Source: Triplophysa rosa
Taxonomy: Eukaryota > Chordata > Actinopteri > Cypriniformes > Nemacheilidae
Reading direction: 5' to 3'
NCBI RefSeq assembly: GCF_024868665.1
Contig: NC_079913.1
Coordinates: 10,862,299-10,926,298 of the forward strand
Length of the DNA: 64,000 nt
Both the position numbers and the translations under genes were made by a program. The notes beneath the pieces were generated by a model, which was not told the origin of the DNA, did no database searches, and worked only from the letters and a program-made list of their open reading frames with translations. Shown here one piece after another: positions 43,217 through 56,580 of the stretch; within the stretch, counting starts at the first letter, position 1; each line of letters begins with the position of its first letter.

Positions 43217-43330
43217 GACGTTCTGTGCTGAGAGTCTCTTGTCCTACTGAGTCCAGAGCACAGCAATCCAAAACACTGAGGCATGTCAGCCACAGCACTC
43301 ATTGCACACATCTAAGTGCATCCACGAGGC
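43217..43330 (-). other. kmt2e: kmt2e 5' untranslated part of exon 2, with two upstream ORFs
   Basis: The acceptor TTCTTCTCTCCTCACAG just upstream is strong. This leader segment has a 12-codon upstream ORF (43321-43286) and a 33-codon one (43311-43213), both counts including the stop. The second ends with TGA overlapping the main ATG (ATGA). Such an arrangement would favour reinitiation or repress translation. Exon status is inferred from the acceptor and the proximity to the start. Confidence 0.65.
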
Positions 43331-44391
43331 CTGTGAGGAGAGAAGAAAACACGATTATTGTTTGATAATCTACCTTCACCCCCATCGAGATACACAGGTG
43401 CATAAGTAGCAATATAACGTGAGCAAGGGCACTTTGGGCATATTGCGAAACTGGGGTCATTAAAGCTAGTATTGTAAACAGGAAATTACTCATTTCAAAG
43501 AGCGGCAATGATTCACATGAGAAATATGAAGCCATTTTAAGCCATGGGGAATAATATTGTTCTTGCAAAAACCAAGGGCTCCGGTTAACAGGAATACCAA
43601 ATGAAAACAATTTGTTTCTTTCAACTCTAACACATAAACAACTAGGTTTAAGCTAAGGGTTTGTGTTGCCTGCATGTTTTGGCCTGGCATTGTGTGTTCA
43701 AACATACCCTTCACGAGACAGGGAGGGGAAGTGAAGATTGTGTGGCATTGCACAGTGCAAACACAACTCGACCTTTCTAGAAACATCTCACAAGTCACAG
43801 TAACTCTACATGGCCACAAGGGGTAGCAGTTGCATGCTCGGTCACGGCCACCATGAACGTGCAGGAGAGAGGAAATACAACATGGAGGCGGCCTTTCAAC
43901 ATTTTCCACTCTCATCCATAAGCGTCTATTTAAAGTGCACACCCTGAGCGGGCACACAGACGTGCTCGCGCATACACAAAAGCGAGTACAGCTGGTGTGA
44001 AAAATGAATGCGTGCAAAGGAACGGGAAACAAAACGGATGAAAAGATGAATAATTAAGCGTTGGATATGTCAGGCAGAGCGATATGCAAAGAAGCATGGT
44101 TGACAGAGGCGGGACGTGACATTGACAGACAGCAAACGATGGCCAACCAGGGGCTGCGTTTGGAAGCAACGTTTAATCCTGGCCAGAGAGGCTAAATATG
44201 TCACACTGACACACTTCATCTGGAACAACAAACAGGTTGGCGACAAAAGGAATTAAAATGCGTGTGTATTTTGGTGATACGTGGGATTAGAGGAGAGGCC
44301 AGATGCTGGGTCTAAAAATGATATTGGGATCTGGGGGTGAGATTGTTCGGTCACAAACAAGGAAAGTATGATGGAAATGTTTAAGTTTTTT

Positions 44392-44530
44392 ATTTATGCA
44401 TTCAGCAGACATATTATTGAAATACATGTACTGTGCATTTAATATAAACAATTTATCAGTGCAAGCACTAGGAAATAAACCAATGACCTTGACAGAAGCA
44501 CCACTTTCTACCAGTTGAGTTACAGCAACT
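44392..44530 (-). repeat. Old SINE copy
   Basis: TATGCATTCAGCAGACATAT at the left and CAATGACCTTGACAGAAGCA, CAGTTGAGTTACAGCAAC at the right follow the order of the intact SINE at 12456-12610 but are much decayed. Confidence 0.5.
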
Positions 44531-44609
44531 AGTATTTTTTGTCACCACAAATTTCTGGAATGGCTAAATGTATACCACAAAAAGTTTGTTTTTCTAACCT
44601 ACCATTTTG

Positions 44610-44874
44610 CTAAAGAAAAAGTTTACATTTAAATGGAACAGTAACAAAATCAAGTCACCCTATTATAACATTTAAAATCTGCATTCGACTCTACAGCTAC
44701 AGAATAAGTTATTTTGAGAAATGTCAGTGGTTTTGTAGAATTCAAAGGGGTCCAATGTTGAACATTCGTCAAAATATATTTTGTGTTCTGCAGAAGAACG
44801 TCAAACAGGTTTGAAATGACATGAAGGTGAGAAAGATGAAAGAATTTTCGTTTTTGGATGAACTATCCCTTTAA
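44610..44874. repeat. Cyprinid palindromic MITE, decayed left end
   Basis: Right arm TTTGAAATGACATGAAGGTG and end TTTGGATGAACTATCCCTTT are clear; the left arm is degraded. The pair ATTTTGAGAAATGTCAGTGG and AAAATATATTTTGTGTTCTG is kept. Confidence 0.65.
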
Positions 44875-47800
44875 GTCGCCTATCACATCAAAATCAGTTT
44901 TTGTTCACATTTGGCACATGCTGAATGTTAATATTTGACTTTATCTACCACCTGGACTGTGATCCAGATCTCGGCAGATTAATGTAACATGAATTTACAT
45001 GCCAGCGCACAACACACCCCTTGACCAGCTGTGACATGCCCCTTCAGTCACACACCTATGAAGGCTGGCACATAGTCTTAATGTTTTGAAATATGCTTTA
45101 ATGAGACTGTCAACTGCACATGCGGCCTGTCTGAGTCCAGACTTTGTGTGAGACGTGTCCATGTGCCCTACGTAGAGCATACGGGCAAGAGAGAGGCTAA
45201 TAAACCAGGCCAGAAACTCGCTGACAGCTGTCAGTTTCAGAGCTAATAGGAATCTGTTTGTTTTTACCATCCTGTAGTAAACACTAGTCTCAAAATGTTG
45301 TCTAGGTAGGCAACCTAATACATTTTGGAACAAAGCTAAAGTTATCATGCCCTCTTGATAACAAATGCAGGAAGAGGGCAAAAGAGAGACAGCATTGTTT
45401 TATCCAATAAACTAATTTCCCTCCAAAAGCATACTGTCGTCTCTTTCCAGCTTTCTCACACCAAGTCTGTTCTTCTTGGCCACAGTAGGGCAATCCTGCC
45501 GTCATTGTTTAGGAATGCATGCAAGCGCTCTCTCTCTTTCTCTTCGAACGCACACTGATAACCACCCTTTCCCTCGCGTATGTCCTCTGAGCGAATGGCC
45601 AGACGTGCACTCTTTTTTTCCCTCCGAAAACGCTCGGGCACACGCATTCAGCAGACGCCCCCCACCCCTAGAAATGTACAGAAGAGGTGTGGAAAATCCA
45701 GTACAGTAGAGCATTCCTGGCTAAATCTGAGTGTTCAGACCGCCTCTGACACGCCCATTTCCTTTCAAAGAGCCGCTGCCACTTAAAAGCAACACAGGCA
45801 GCGATGAAAAAAAGAGAAGAAAACGCTTTCATGCCCTACCCGGATTTCTTTCCCTCCCCTCTGCACTTCCTAAATAAACCCTTGACACTCGGGGGCGAGA
45901 GGGAGGGGTGGAGGAGTGCCAATGGGGAGTCGAGGGGGGAGGCTGCGGAATACAGACCCAATTAAATGTCCGTGTGAAAAGAGGGACCATTTAAAGACCC
46001 TGAGCAGCTTTAGAACACAATGGACAACAAAAAACAGATCTAATAAAAACATCGGAAAGCATCAAACGTCCTCCTTTTTCTCCCTCTAACGTCCTGTCCT
46101 TACACATATCCACTGGCTCCCAAATTATCCACCTATTTCTCTTGGGAATGGAGGTGAGGTACACATTTTGGCACAGAAACGGCCAACAGAATCCAACTAC
46201 CCCCCTCCACCCTCTGCTTCTTTCTGTATGGACACAATGTTGTAAGGGAAGCTCCTCCTTCTGGCTGCTTGCTACAGCAGGCAGGGAAACCCACAGACTC
46301 ATGTAGGAGTGTCAATGCATGTTTTTATCCCCATCTCTCGCTCTCTTTGCCTCATCCAATGTCTCGCAGAGTCATTTTCCTGGTCTGCGTTGGTTTTCTG
46401 CGGGGAGAGATCGAAATGCAGGACTGCTAGAGCTCTGTGCTCCGAACCCCAGCGATATTACTTCACACCATTCGCGCAGGCTGAGTCATCGCAGCCTACG
46501 CTCCACTGAGGCTTTACCCGGTGGCCACGTGCCTCCAAATGTACCAATGCATGCCGAGAGCTTTTCCTGACTGTCATTGATAAAGATGCATGAGGGACTA
46601 GATTGTATCACCTTGTCCGTGTCTCTCCTTGTATGACCAACATGGCATCAGAGAACAATTATGGCCACTGGCCAGCGCTAGGTGTTTGAAGAGAGCAAGA
46701 AAATTACTCTTAACTGCTATTATTTTTATTGCTCGTATTGAGGGTTTGAACAAACATGAACGATGCTTAGAACTGTGCAGCCTGTAAGAGACTTTGGGGC
46801 CTTGTTGCTTAGGTGCTTATTTATTGGCCTGTCATGAATACCACATACCGAGACACTTAAAAAAATACAGAGAACTACCAAGAAAGTATAAAAGCAACAC
46901 CCTGGCAACCATTTACAACAGCCTAGCATTGTTGCATCAATTTTTTCCGCAGTGAGTCCTGACATCTTGCAATATAGTTTATTATTAATTATGGCAACCT
47001 ATATCACAAGGAAAGGATGCAGGGGTATGGGCTGAAAACATGACACATTATCAAAAGTTTGAACTTCTAAGGTCTCCAGCTTTTTTGTTAAAGAGGTTTT
47101 CTTAACCTCTCAAACAAATGTTAATGTTCCTGCAAGTCCTGCCAAGCGGTTGGCCACAGCACTCCTCAAGCAAAGTCAAACAGGAGGCACTTGACATTCT
47201 TAAATAAGATAAGAGTGACTGACGACAAACAAAAAGACTGATCATTGATGCCTTCGTCTACGAACGTTTCAAGTTTTAGTACTTCTTGGAGTATTACTGC
47301 CCATCAATATGTGAATCAAGATGTGTGTGCATGGCAGAGCAAGGCCAAATCAGTCAGTCACAATAGTGCCAAGAGGCAAATAAACACCCTGGACCACTCT
47401 CTACTTTCCGACTTTATCACATCAAACCTACGTGATCGATTTCACGCCTGGCACGCTCCATTACGCCACAAAAACACACATTCACAGATGAGTAGGATAC
47501 GATGCTGCACCCTTGCCTGGCTGGTCTATGGGACACCTGTCGTGTAGGCAGGACCCGTTGAGAGAGAGAGAGCGCTCGGTTACAGCCAGACGCACAAAAA
47601 CAGGTTACCTGAGCCCGCCGATCCTCCCTGCACATCCTTCACGTGACCTTAAGGTATTAAAAGGCCTCCCGGTGGAACTAGCTTAGAAGTGCCACCATTC
47701 TCACTTAACCACACCTAAGTCGCAGCTCAAAAGTAGTAGTATAATGGGTCCTAAAAATAAAATGTGCCTTACAGTTAAGAGTTTATTATAGACACGTACA

Positions 47801-50389
47801 GAAACATGGAGAAATGCAATTTGTATATGGCAATGATCTGGATGGGTACGTTTGTGTTTATGGCATGCGTGCGCCCTGTGATCATAGATGCACCACCTGA
47901 GACTTATTCTTTGCCACCTGCCGCTCCCTCTCGCTCTCATTCTAACCTGTATCTCTCCCGGGACGTGTGTGGGTGGGGGGGGTACTTCACTTCTCCATCC
48001 CTATGTCAACACAGAGAGCAAACAGACACTTCCCATGGCCACACACAGAACAACTAAGAGTCTCCCATGTGCAGTGAGGCACACACTTCATTGCTCACAA
48101 GTGTGACATGACAACCTGACATAGAATGTCAGGCCGATGAACGCAGCTGATGCGGTTTATGTACACTGCGTGTCTGGTGTACAGTGAAATTGTATTTGTG
48201 CTGTTTAGACAGAAATTAAAGTGTAGATAACAGACGTGTACTGTGTGATGCATAAATAACGTAAGATAGGACTTCATTCAGCTGTCATATGCAAAATGGA
48301 AAGACTGTCCTTGCATCCACAGGGAGAGATTAAAAAAGACACTATAAGGAATGATAGCGTTAAACCTATTCACGTGTTCCATCACCGTGCATCCATCCAA
48401 TCAGACAGCAGTTGGTTGTAACAACTTAAAACAAGCCAACTTTGTGAATCAGAATATATAACCATGATATATTCTTTTTGCACATTAGTGCTCTTTCCAG
48501 ATAACTGGTGTTTAGTGTTATGGTCAGAGGTGCACGCTGCGTAGATGTATGTAGGATGATATATCCCCTTTATACAGCTGCACAGGCTTATTGTGATGCC
48601 AAACAACTATATGGCAGCGATTGGACATCCAGCTACAGGATACGCCTGTCAGAAAGCCACAGCCTGCTCTGTATATGGTCTGCTCCTCTCATTATCGGGA
48701 TGCAAGCTGGGCCACAAACTGTTACAACGAGGAAGAGCTTTTTCTGCAGTTTCCATACAAACCGAAAATTACATTCGGTTAGCGAGCAGCACTGATCCAA
48801 TGAATGCTGACAAAAAAAAACTGTTCAAGCCTTTGTTACCATCTAGCAGCTTAGCCAAACTGTCAGGTTTCACAGCAACATGGTGTCATAAGGGAAAAGG
48901 AGGCCGAAGCATGTGGTTGGCAAATGTCTCAGCCCATTATTTCAGCCATGGCTGCCAAAGCACTACAGACAGCCTGTCTTACAATTCGAGGCAGCCCGTC
49001 TCATAGCAAAGCTAAGGATGCAATTATATCATTTGCAACCAAATGAAATGCACAACTTTGGAAAAATAATAATAAAAATATAACTCTTTGGGTAGCTGAC
49101 GATTCATACTTTGGAAAAACCTACTCAAACATGACCACGGTGCCAAAAAGTTATGAAAACAATTATTTGATTCACAAAGGAAATATGACGAAAACACAGA
49201 CTGCAACATAAATTTCATATACTGCCTGAGTTGAGGCCTCACTTCGCCTCTCCAACTTGAAACTATTTATTTCCCAAGTTACATGGGTGGACCTCAGTGA
49301 ACTTTCCACAGTCATGCATCAACCACGCTAGCATCTGGCAAAGCTAATGGATGCAACGCGTGCTGGAAGGGTATACTATCTTTGTCAATGTCAAAAGGGG
49401 GAAAAATCGAGTCGCAGCTGTTATCTCGCAGCTTGACCCTATAAACTTAACACACAACAATGTATGCACCACACGAAGAATAATGTCCGCCTTGTATCTT
49501 CGAACCAGACACATTTAGCCAGATAAAATGTGTATAGATACTAGCACAAAAATAAGGCATGATGGCTTGACCCTCAGCTGATCCGTGCCGAATAACAGAA
49601 GCCCTTGATGATGTGCTATCAGTTCTTGCATGAACAGTCACTCGCTCGCTTCCTGTCAAAGGATCAAGATTACCTTTTTGCAGCATCATCGTCTATTCAT
49701 TACGCACTAGACCCCATGTTTACCCCCATCCAACCACCCTGATGAATAACCACATTCTTCTGGACCTGTAAACTCCCCGCTGTCCAGAAGGGAGGGAGCA
49801 GTAATCATGAGAGAAATATGACACAACCGTGTGGGTTGTGCTCTTTTCGATGCTGCAGTAAACTCAACTGCATCCTCAAATAAAATCAGGAATCTTACTG
49901 TAAACCCCAACCGCTTGCTGTCGAGTAGTTTACAAATGCAGAGACTGTGTGCGACTTTGAGAAACACATCATTTCCTGTTATTTATTTAGGTGAGGTAAA
50001 CAAGATGACGGCTGTGCACTCGTACATTTCTCGTACAACACAAAGCCGGACTTCATAGTCATTCATTTTCCACTGAGGTAAACGGCTCACAAAAGAATGC
50101 AACTGTGCAAAGTGATCAGGAAGAGGACGGCTTTGTTCAACTTGACACAAGATAAAGTTAAACTAGAGAGGAACCAGATTAGTTGTTTCTAAATGAGTGA
50201 GTGTTACTATACCAACACCAAAACAATTGGCGGGTAATAAATATTCCATTGTTCTTTATAGAATACCCTTCATGTTTATTTTTTATGCAACTTTACCATG
50301 ACGTCTTGCCAGTAAGTCCCCGGTTTATCACACTAGCAGCACTTTCATCTCGTTCCAGAGACTCGCGTTATATTTTAACCCATATAACG

Positions 50390-51400
50390 TTAAATATTAG
50401 GGATGCACCGAATCTAACATTCTTGGCCGAAGCCGAAGCCGAACATGATGTGAAACACTTGGCCGAAGGCCGAATAATACCGAACACCGAATATGGTTTT
50501 TGCATTTCTTCTATTTATTAAGCTATTTTTTCACTATTGCACAAACTGAATAGTCAAAATTTGCTTTTAAAAATTTGTCTTGCTTTTCAATAAAATACAA
50601 TACAACTTAATATAAAATTGAGCAAAACAAAATACATTAAAACAAAAAATTTAATAGCCTATATTAATTAGGCCTATAACTGACTGGTAAAAGAATGTAA
50701 TGTAAGTTACTCTGTACCCCTACAACAAAACACTTCATTAAAAAGTGTCATTCCACATTAGGCCTATAAACTAAAAATACGAATAAACTAAAACTGTTGG
50801 ATTATTATAGGCTACGTTGCAAAATGATTGTAAGAAAAAAAAACATCGAACGCAAGCTATTCTGACTGATGCTGACTGACAACCATATCAGTTCACGTCT
50901 CTCCTGCAAACTCCGCCCACAGAAGCTGACTGTTCTCTGGTGCACTCGTGGCCGGGATGCACAGAACATACTTTGACAAGTTGTTTAGTACAGGGAACTG
51001 TGTGCGCGCGACCACTGTATGATGTCAAAGGATGTCGCGAGCGGCGGGGCTACTGTCAGACAGCCCGCTCCCGTCTGAAATAGCCACAAGTTACCGACCG
51101 GTAAAGACGCTTTCATTCGGAAATTTACTTCCGTGCGGCAAGTCCCGTGCTTTGTCTTTCTCTGACACCTTAAAATGCTCCACACACACACTGCCAAAAT
51201 GTTTGCGGCATTAATAAAGCGCACGTCTCTCTCTCTCTCTCTCTCTCTGCGCTGGTTGCTAGTTGATCGTTTCTCGAGTCATGTTCGGTAAAATTATTCG
51301 GCCATTTCACATATTCGGCCGAATACCGAACATGCGTTTTTTGCTATTTTCGGCCGAATATATTCGGTGGCCGAACATTCGGTGCATCCCTATTAAATAT
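50390..51400. mobile_element. 995-bp hAT-type element with perfect 8-bp target duplication
   Basis: The element (50398-51392) starts TAGGGATGCACCGAAT and ends ATTCGGTGCATCCCTA, a perfect inverted pair, flanked by TTAAATAT on both sides (50390-50397 and 51393-51400). Subterminal regions are full of GGCCGAA/TTCGGCC motifs, which may be transposase binding sites. A (CT)n tract lies at 51223-51248. No transposase frame is visible, so it is non-autonomous. Confidence 0.9.
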
Positions 51401-53478
51401 AGCAACTGGGTAGGGGTGTGCTTTAAATCACAGCCACAGAACGAATCAAATATCACAGTTGTTTAATAAATCGCGTTGTATGAATGAGCCGAGACTTTTG
51501 TGAAGTGGATCAGATGGTGATTCGCATTCGTTTCTTTAATGGTTTCGCAACACTGCTGCAAACGTAACACAGGCACATAGTTCAGAGCGTTTGTTCAGTG
51601 AGAAGCAATGGACGCAGACTATAATCGTATTTGAGGCAACACAGCACTGTATTTTGTGGCGTGTTGTGCACTTGCCTGTGGGTGAGTGTGTTGGCGCTGC
51701 AGTGTGTGCGAGTTGATCTAGGGGTGTGGAGGCTTTCATGACCACAACATCAACTCATCCGCCATTTTCACAAAGCTTCAGAGAGGAAATGCTGCGCTCG
51801 AAGACACCCTGAAATTTGACGGAAAACGGCCAAGATAACAAGAAATCGACATGTTCGCACATACTTAAGTATTCACTAACGAAATGCGATTTTTCTATCC
51901 GGGGTTAGGTGTTCTCGACGTTTCTGCGTAGCTAGCAAATCTGACTGACGACAACTAGCCAGCCTCAAGTAACATGAAAATACAACAAGATTATCTGACA
52001 GGAAAGTGGGTTTTAACGGCTGTGTTTAGTATTTGAACTCCCACATAATCCGCTAGCGAGCGTATAAAGTCGAACTAATCGCGTTACGTCGAGTTATCCC
52101 ACGACATTCAGACGAAGCGCTATTCAGTGAAGCTAACTGCTTAACGTTAGCCTGCTATGCTAATGCGCATCGATGTGAAAGACTCGAGCGTTTAATTCTC
52201 GCTCTAAAGCGCCCCAACAAACGTATACATCAACTTTCTAACTTCAGTTGTCAATCCTGTATATTTCTTGACGTAAAAACAATTCGAGTTATCTTGTTTT
52301 CTCTAAATGAGAGAACTGCGTAGCTCGCTGGTAAAGCAGCGAGGTTCTGGTCCAATTTGAGGAACAGCTAAAGCAGCTCTATCTAACATGAACCGAACCC
52401 CCTCCCCCATGCCTGCAGCATTCATTATCAACACACAACCACATAAAACACACGGTTTAGTGATCAGACAGCCACTAAATAAGCTCCACATTAATGTCCT
52501 CTGTTAAATTAACACTTTTAGTACCCGTCATAGCCACGATTAACCTAGTCCATATACAGCAGATAAAAATAACCTAAACAGTTTAAAGGGTCATAAATAA
52601 TTATTAACATCAGTTTAGATTCTTTACAGTCTATATTTGCGTGCTGAATATTGGGAAAGAGTGGAGATTGCGAATAGTTAGCTGGAGTTGGAATGTGTAA
52701 ACAAAAGCCCTGTTGTTAGTGTTGGTCAGACGCTCTGTCAGAGAGCACAACGGGCGATTTTAAACATTTTACGCCTCTCGTTTCCTAAAATGCATATAAA
52801 AGCCACGTGTAAATAGTCGTAAACGTATAAATCTGAACGGGTGTAGATAAACGATAGTTGTAACACGTCGTGGGAAGTGACCCCTGCTTCTCCAAAAATA
52901 AAATACCACAAGCTCTGCAGGTTTTGTTGCACATTCAAGCAGCCACATCCCAGGCTCTAAAGAGATGGTTAAAGTCTTGATATGTTTCTTTCTTAGTTGG
53001 CTAACTTGCTAGCATTTCTTCAGCGACTGCTGCTAAAGCTAGCAGCTTTACAACGCAAGAGAAACGACAACGAGTTTCCGCTACGTCCACCGCTGTTGTC
53101 TGCAGCCTTGTTTAGTGTTAACACCTTAAAACAGCGTTATAACTTAAGATCAGTGCTTTTGTTTAGCATTAAATGGTGGGTGTGAGCTAGCTAGCCACGT
53201 TAGCTGCTAAATTAAGTCATAACACACACGCACACCGCTGCAACAAACCAGATGGGATTCATACCTCGAAAGGTCGGCTAACTAATACACAACAACGCCG
53301 TATGTACATCTAATTTCAAATGAACTAATAAAGGCTCATTAAAGCCACAGTTTAAACATCCACATAAGGATAGGACTCTCGTCAGCGAGTCAGTTAGCCG
53401 AGCAGATGAACTGCTGGCATTAAACAAGCCTCTCTGAACAACAAACGAATAGCTTTAGGATTTCGACAGGTACTTACC

Positions 53479-53640
53479 GCTGATGTCCACTGTAATAACG
53501 GTGAATAAAAACACGGGGGACTCGGGTGAGACCCCGCCACCTGATCTACCACACAACCAAAACAATACTTCGCTCTCCACTGCGGATGTGTAACAAAGCT
53601 TTTCAAATCGCTACGAGCTGCACTACGGGGTGCTTTTATT
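53479..53640 (-). other. kmt2e: kmt2e first exon, noncoding (candidate)
   Basis: A strong minus-strand donor (AGCG|GTAAGTAC) ends at 53479. It is preceded by CpG-rich leader-like sequence and lies just downstream of a promoter-like region with Sp1-type and YY1-type motifs. The 5' limit is approximate. Confidence 0.5.
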
Positions 53641-53900
53641 TAGCCTCGCTCGCCCTGTTGTCTTTTAATCCAAACACATAGTTTTAATGTGTTTAAAGGC
53701 GATAAATGTGTTCCTATCTTTGCCGACAGTTGGAAACTAGATCCCTTCAATCCTGTCTCTTTTCCCTGTGCAAAAATGGCGGCCCTGGCAGAAGTGCCGT
53801 GACTCCGCCTCCCCCCACTCACCCCCGCCCGGGTCTCTGTCACTGCGCGCTCCGCCTCTACATTCCGCGGGGTTTCCCGGTGCAGAACCTCAGGGGCTCG
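53640..53900. promoter_or_regulatory. kmt2e: kmt2e promoter region (candidate)
   Basis: Contains AAAATGGCGGC (53773-53783, YY1 form), GACTCCGCCTCC and CCCCGCCCGGG (Sp1 forms) in a CpG-dense patch with no TATA box at a suitable distance. This is typical of a housekeeping promoter. Confidence 0.5.
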
Positions 53901-55600
53901 GGCATGAGAGAGGGTTCATCCACGGCAAACGGGAGCGCGCATTCCTCTCATCATACAGTCCAAACATAGGAGTCTGCATCCCGCTTTGGAGAAGCCAGTC
54001 TTGGCCTAGTGAATTGAATACCAAAAGCGGGAGAAACTATGGACAAAATAATTCTTTGGGGATTAAGATTACTTGAGAAAGCCAAGATTTGACGGGGATT
54101 TTAAAACGTGTTTACATTTTCCTAATAAAATGTGAGTGGTGCTTTGTAATGCGAAATTAACTCTTGTACAGTTGCTACAGTGTTTTAGTTGATGTTACCA
54201 CGTTGTTGGTTCTTATAATCTCTGACATTACAGTCCCGAAATAAATACTAATTTTAGTTGGTCTTGTCATTTGCCAAGCAAAAAATCTCAAAATCACTCG
54301 CTTAAAATAATATATAATCCATGCGTTCCATTCGGAAGTGATCATCCCTATGCCCTCCCTTCGAAGAGTAGCTCTTAATGTGTAAACTCTAAAGGGAAAA
54401 ACGCAATTGTATCTCTTAATGTGTCCGTTTAAAATTCACTTGGAAAAAGTACGGAATAAAAACAACGTCATTTTCTCTTTAATTGGAGCGATATTTTGTG
54501 TTGTCCCCTTCCCGAAGGGCCCTTCGGAGGGCGATATATCCCGTTTGGTACGCAGCGACAGTCAACGCTATATAGTAGCACTCTAGTCATGTTTTATAGA
54601 AAAACGGATTCCTTTAACGTTCCCCATAGCAACCCTTGTAATTTTTAACCCAATTCTTATGAATAAAAACAATGGGAAATATGATATACTTTAAAATAAC
54701 TATTACGTTACTATCTGCAGGTCTTCTATTTATAGGCAGCTGGACTGGCATTATCAGCCATAGGTGTTTCCTTTTAGGTAACAAATAGTTTAAATTTAAA
54801 GGGTTGCAAAAGGATGATACAGACTACACGAGTCTTTGCCTATTACAGTTGAATATGGAAAACAATAAATGGCTGCAAATCTGTTATGTAACCATTTATA
54901 CAAGCACAGTGGGTTTTTCCTAAATTCCTTCCAAGGTGGGCGACATGACCAGAAGTATAAATATAAACATCTGGATAGACTCATAAAAGTGTAATAATTC
55001 CATTTGATTGAAAACAGATCCACTCTGTATGCTTGGTTCTGCGCTCAAAACGACTGTATTTTTGTCCCGCTGTTAACTCAGTTGAACGATTTAGTCTTTC
55101 AAATATATATTGATATATTTGGATAAAGGCAGTCAGAGTACATGTCATATGTTGTAATAAACTAATGTAACACTGTTGTTGAGCGGGTTTCGTTGCTCTT
55201 CGATCAGACGGCTTCACCCATGCTCCTCAACCTAGATACAAACACACACCCTCCCCCATACTGAATTGGATCTAAACTGCATCCTCCTGCGCACGCGCAG
55301 TATGTAATATAAAACTAACGCCTAGCAGCCGAAGACCTATGCAACGCAGAGTGTGGAGAAACACAGCAAGACAAAGCAGAAAACTGCGACGTGATGCGTC
55401 TATGACAGAACCTATACAGTCAAAAGGAAAACGAATCTCGAATTAACTAGTTCAGTCGAGCTGTTTTTTCGTACAGGATTGGTTACGCCATTCAAATCAT
55501 CATCGAGTTTTAACTTTCAGGACGTTGGTGTTGTAAACGGATATTCAGACGAACTACATCTGAGCAATTTCGGAGCTAGGGTATTATTTTCATGTCGCTA
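53900..55600. other. Intergenic spacer
   Basis: No gene recognised. Mostly AT-rich unique sequence with CpG-rich patches. It lies between the kmt2e promoter and the candidate divergent transcript. Confidence 0.5.
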
Positions 55601-55619
55601 TCGTCTTGTCTTTCTGTAA

Positions 55620-55890
55620 AGCGATCAAAATGGCGATTTTTCACCGCTCTCTCCCCTCCCTGGCCTTCATGAATGAATGACATTGCCCTTGACCAATAAT
55701 ACTTTCATTGTCCAGTTTTCTCTGCTTTGATTGGCTGCCGATGACATCATTTGAATTCCACATGTGGGCGGGCACTGAGCTGCGAGGGGAGAGCGGCGCA
55801 CCCGGAGATCCGACAATTTGTGGACGACAGTAGGCGCAATTAACTTTAAATCTCCGTAACCGCTCGTCATACTTAAAATCAGCGGATCTT
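55620..55890 (+). promoter_or_regulatory. Promoter-like region for a divergent transcript
   Basis: Contains CAAAATGGCG (YY1 form, near 55627), CCAAT (55693-55697), inverted CCAAT (ATTGG, 55730-55734), a CRE-like TGACATCA (55742-55749) and GGGCGGG (55766-55772), followed by CpG-rich sequence. The order and spacing of these elements resemble a TATA-less promoter. Confidence 0.5.
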
Positions 55891-56326
55891 TAATGGACGA
55901 CATTTTAGAAGAACTATGTGTTACGGAGACGGCTGTTCAAATCATTCGTTTCGTTCGCATCGCGAAAAGCGCAAGAAGATGGCGTCGACGCACCTCGCTC
56001 GCAACACCGCACAAAGCGCACACTGGGCGGGGTCAGGTTCATGCCAGAAAAAAATCGTAGCCGAAAAAATGGACTGAGCTCCTTAAAAGTACGTCATCAT
56101 CCGTGGGTTTTAAAATACATGCTGGCGAATGAAAACTTTAAATAGGCTTTTGTCGCTTCAGACATCGGAATATTGAAAAAATCTAACGAATGCATGGCGT
56201 TTAAAAAACACCTTATCTTAACCTTTGATACTTTTTGTCGGTTTAAAAGATCTAAAACACATTTTATTAATGTATCCGCTGGCATTATGATGATGTACAC
56301 TTAATATAAACGACGCATAAAGCGTA

Positions 56327-56334
56327 TGACGTCA
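56327..56334. promoter_or_regulatory. Consensus CRE (TGACGTCA)
   Basis: Perfect palindromic CREB/ATF site within the region between kmt2e and ndufb2. A second copy lies about 100 bases to the right. Confidence 0.55.
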
Positions 56335-56400
56335 CTAGCTGCATATTTGGACCGCAACAAACGCCGAGGGAGGGCATTTCCTGTTTTGGTGATTTTGTGT

Positions 56401-56580
56401 GGCTCACTAAATCCGTGGTGTTTCGAGTCTGACGTCACCACGCAACCGTGTTTTTGGCAATTTTAACAATCATGTAGTTTAGATGGTTAGGGTAAAGGTT
56501 TCTTAAGACTGGATTTCTTAAAACCAACAAGCCACGCCTCGACGGATCTGACTCGAAACACCAAGGATTTAGTGAGAGCC
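56401..56580. mobile_element. Short element with about 30-bp inverted ends, containing a CRE
   Basis: The left end GGCTCACTAAATCC continuing TGGTGTTTCGAGTC (56401-56429) pairs with GACTCGAAACACCA at the right, ending GTGAGAGCC (56550-56580), with one substitution and a 2-bp indel. Flanks GATTTTGTGT and GATTTGTGTA may be a worn target duplication. A consensus CRE TGACGTCA lies inside at 56430-56437. Confidence 0.55.

Larger units (their letters stand above)
43331..53478 (-). other. kmt2e: kmt2e first intron (candidate)
   Basis: About 10 kb between the inferred first-exon donor and exon 2. It holds a SINE remnant (44392-44530), a palindromic MITE (44610-44874) and a 995-bp hAT element (50398-51392). 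The part from 51.5 to 53.5 kb is CpG-rich with YY1-like CCGCCATTTT at about 51760. Additional small untranslated exons may exist but cannot be placed. Reading frames here (for example 43490-44032) show no family similarity. Confidence 0.55.

Noticed and set aside
43490..44032. 180-residue open frame on the minus strand
   Set aside because: Cys/Leu-rich low-complexity translation with no family similarity, inside the inferred first intron of kmt2e, and overlapping other open frames. Looks like chance.
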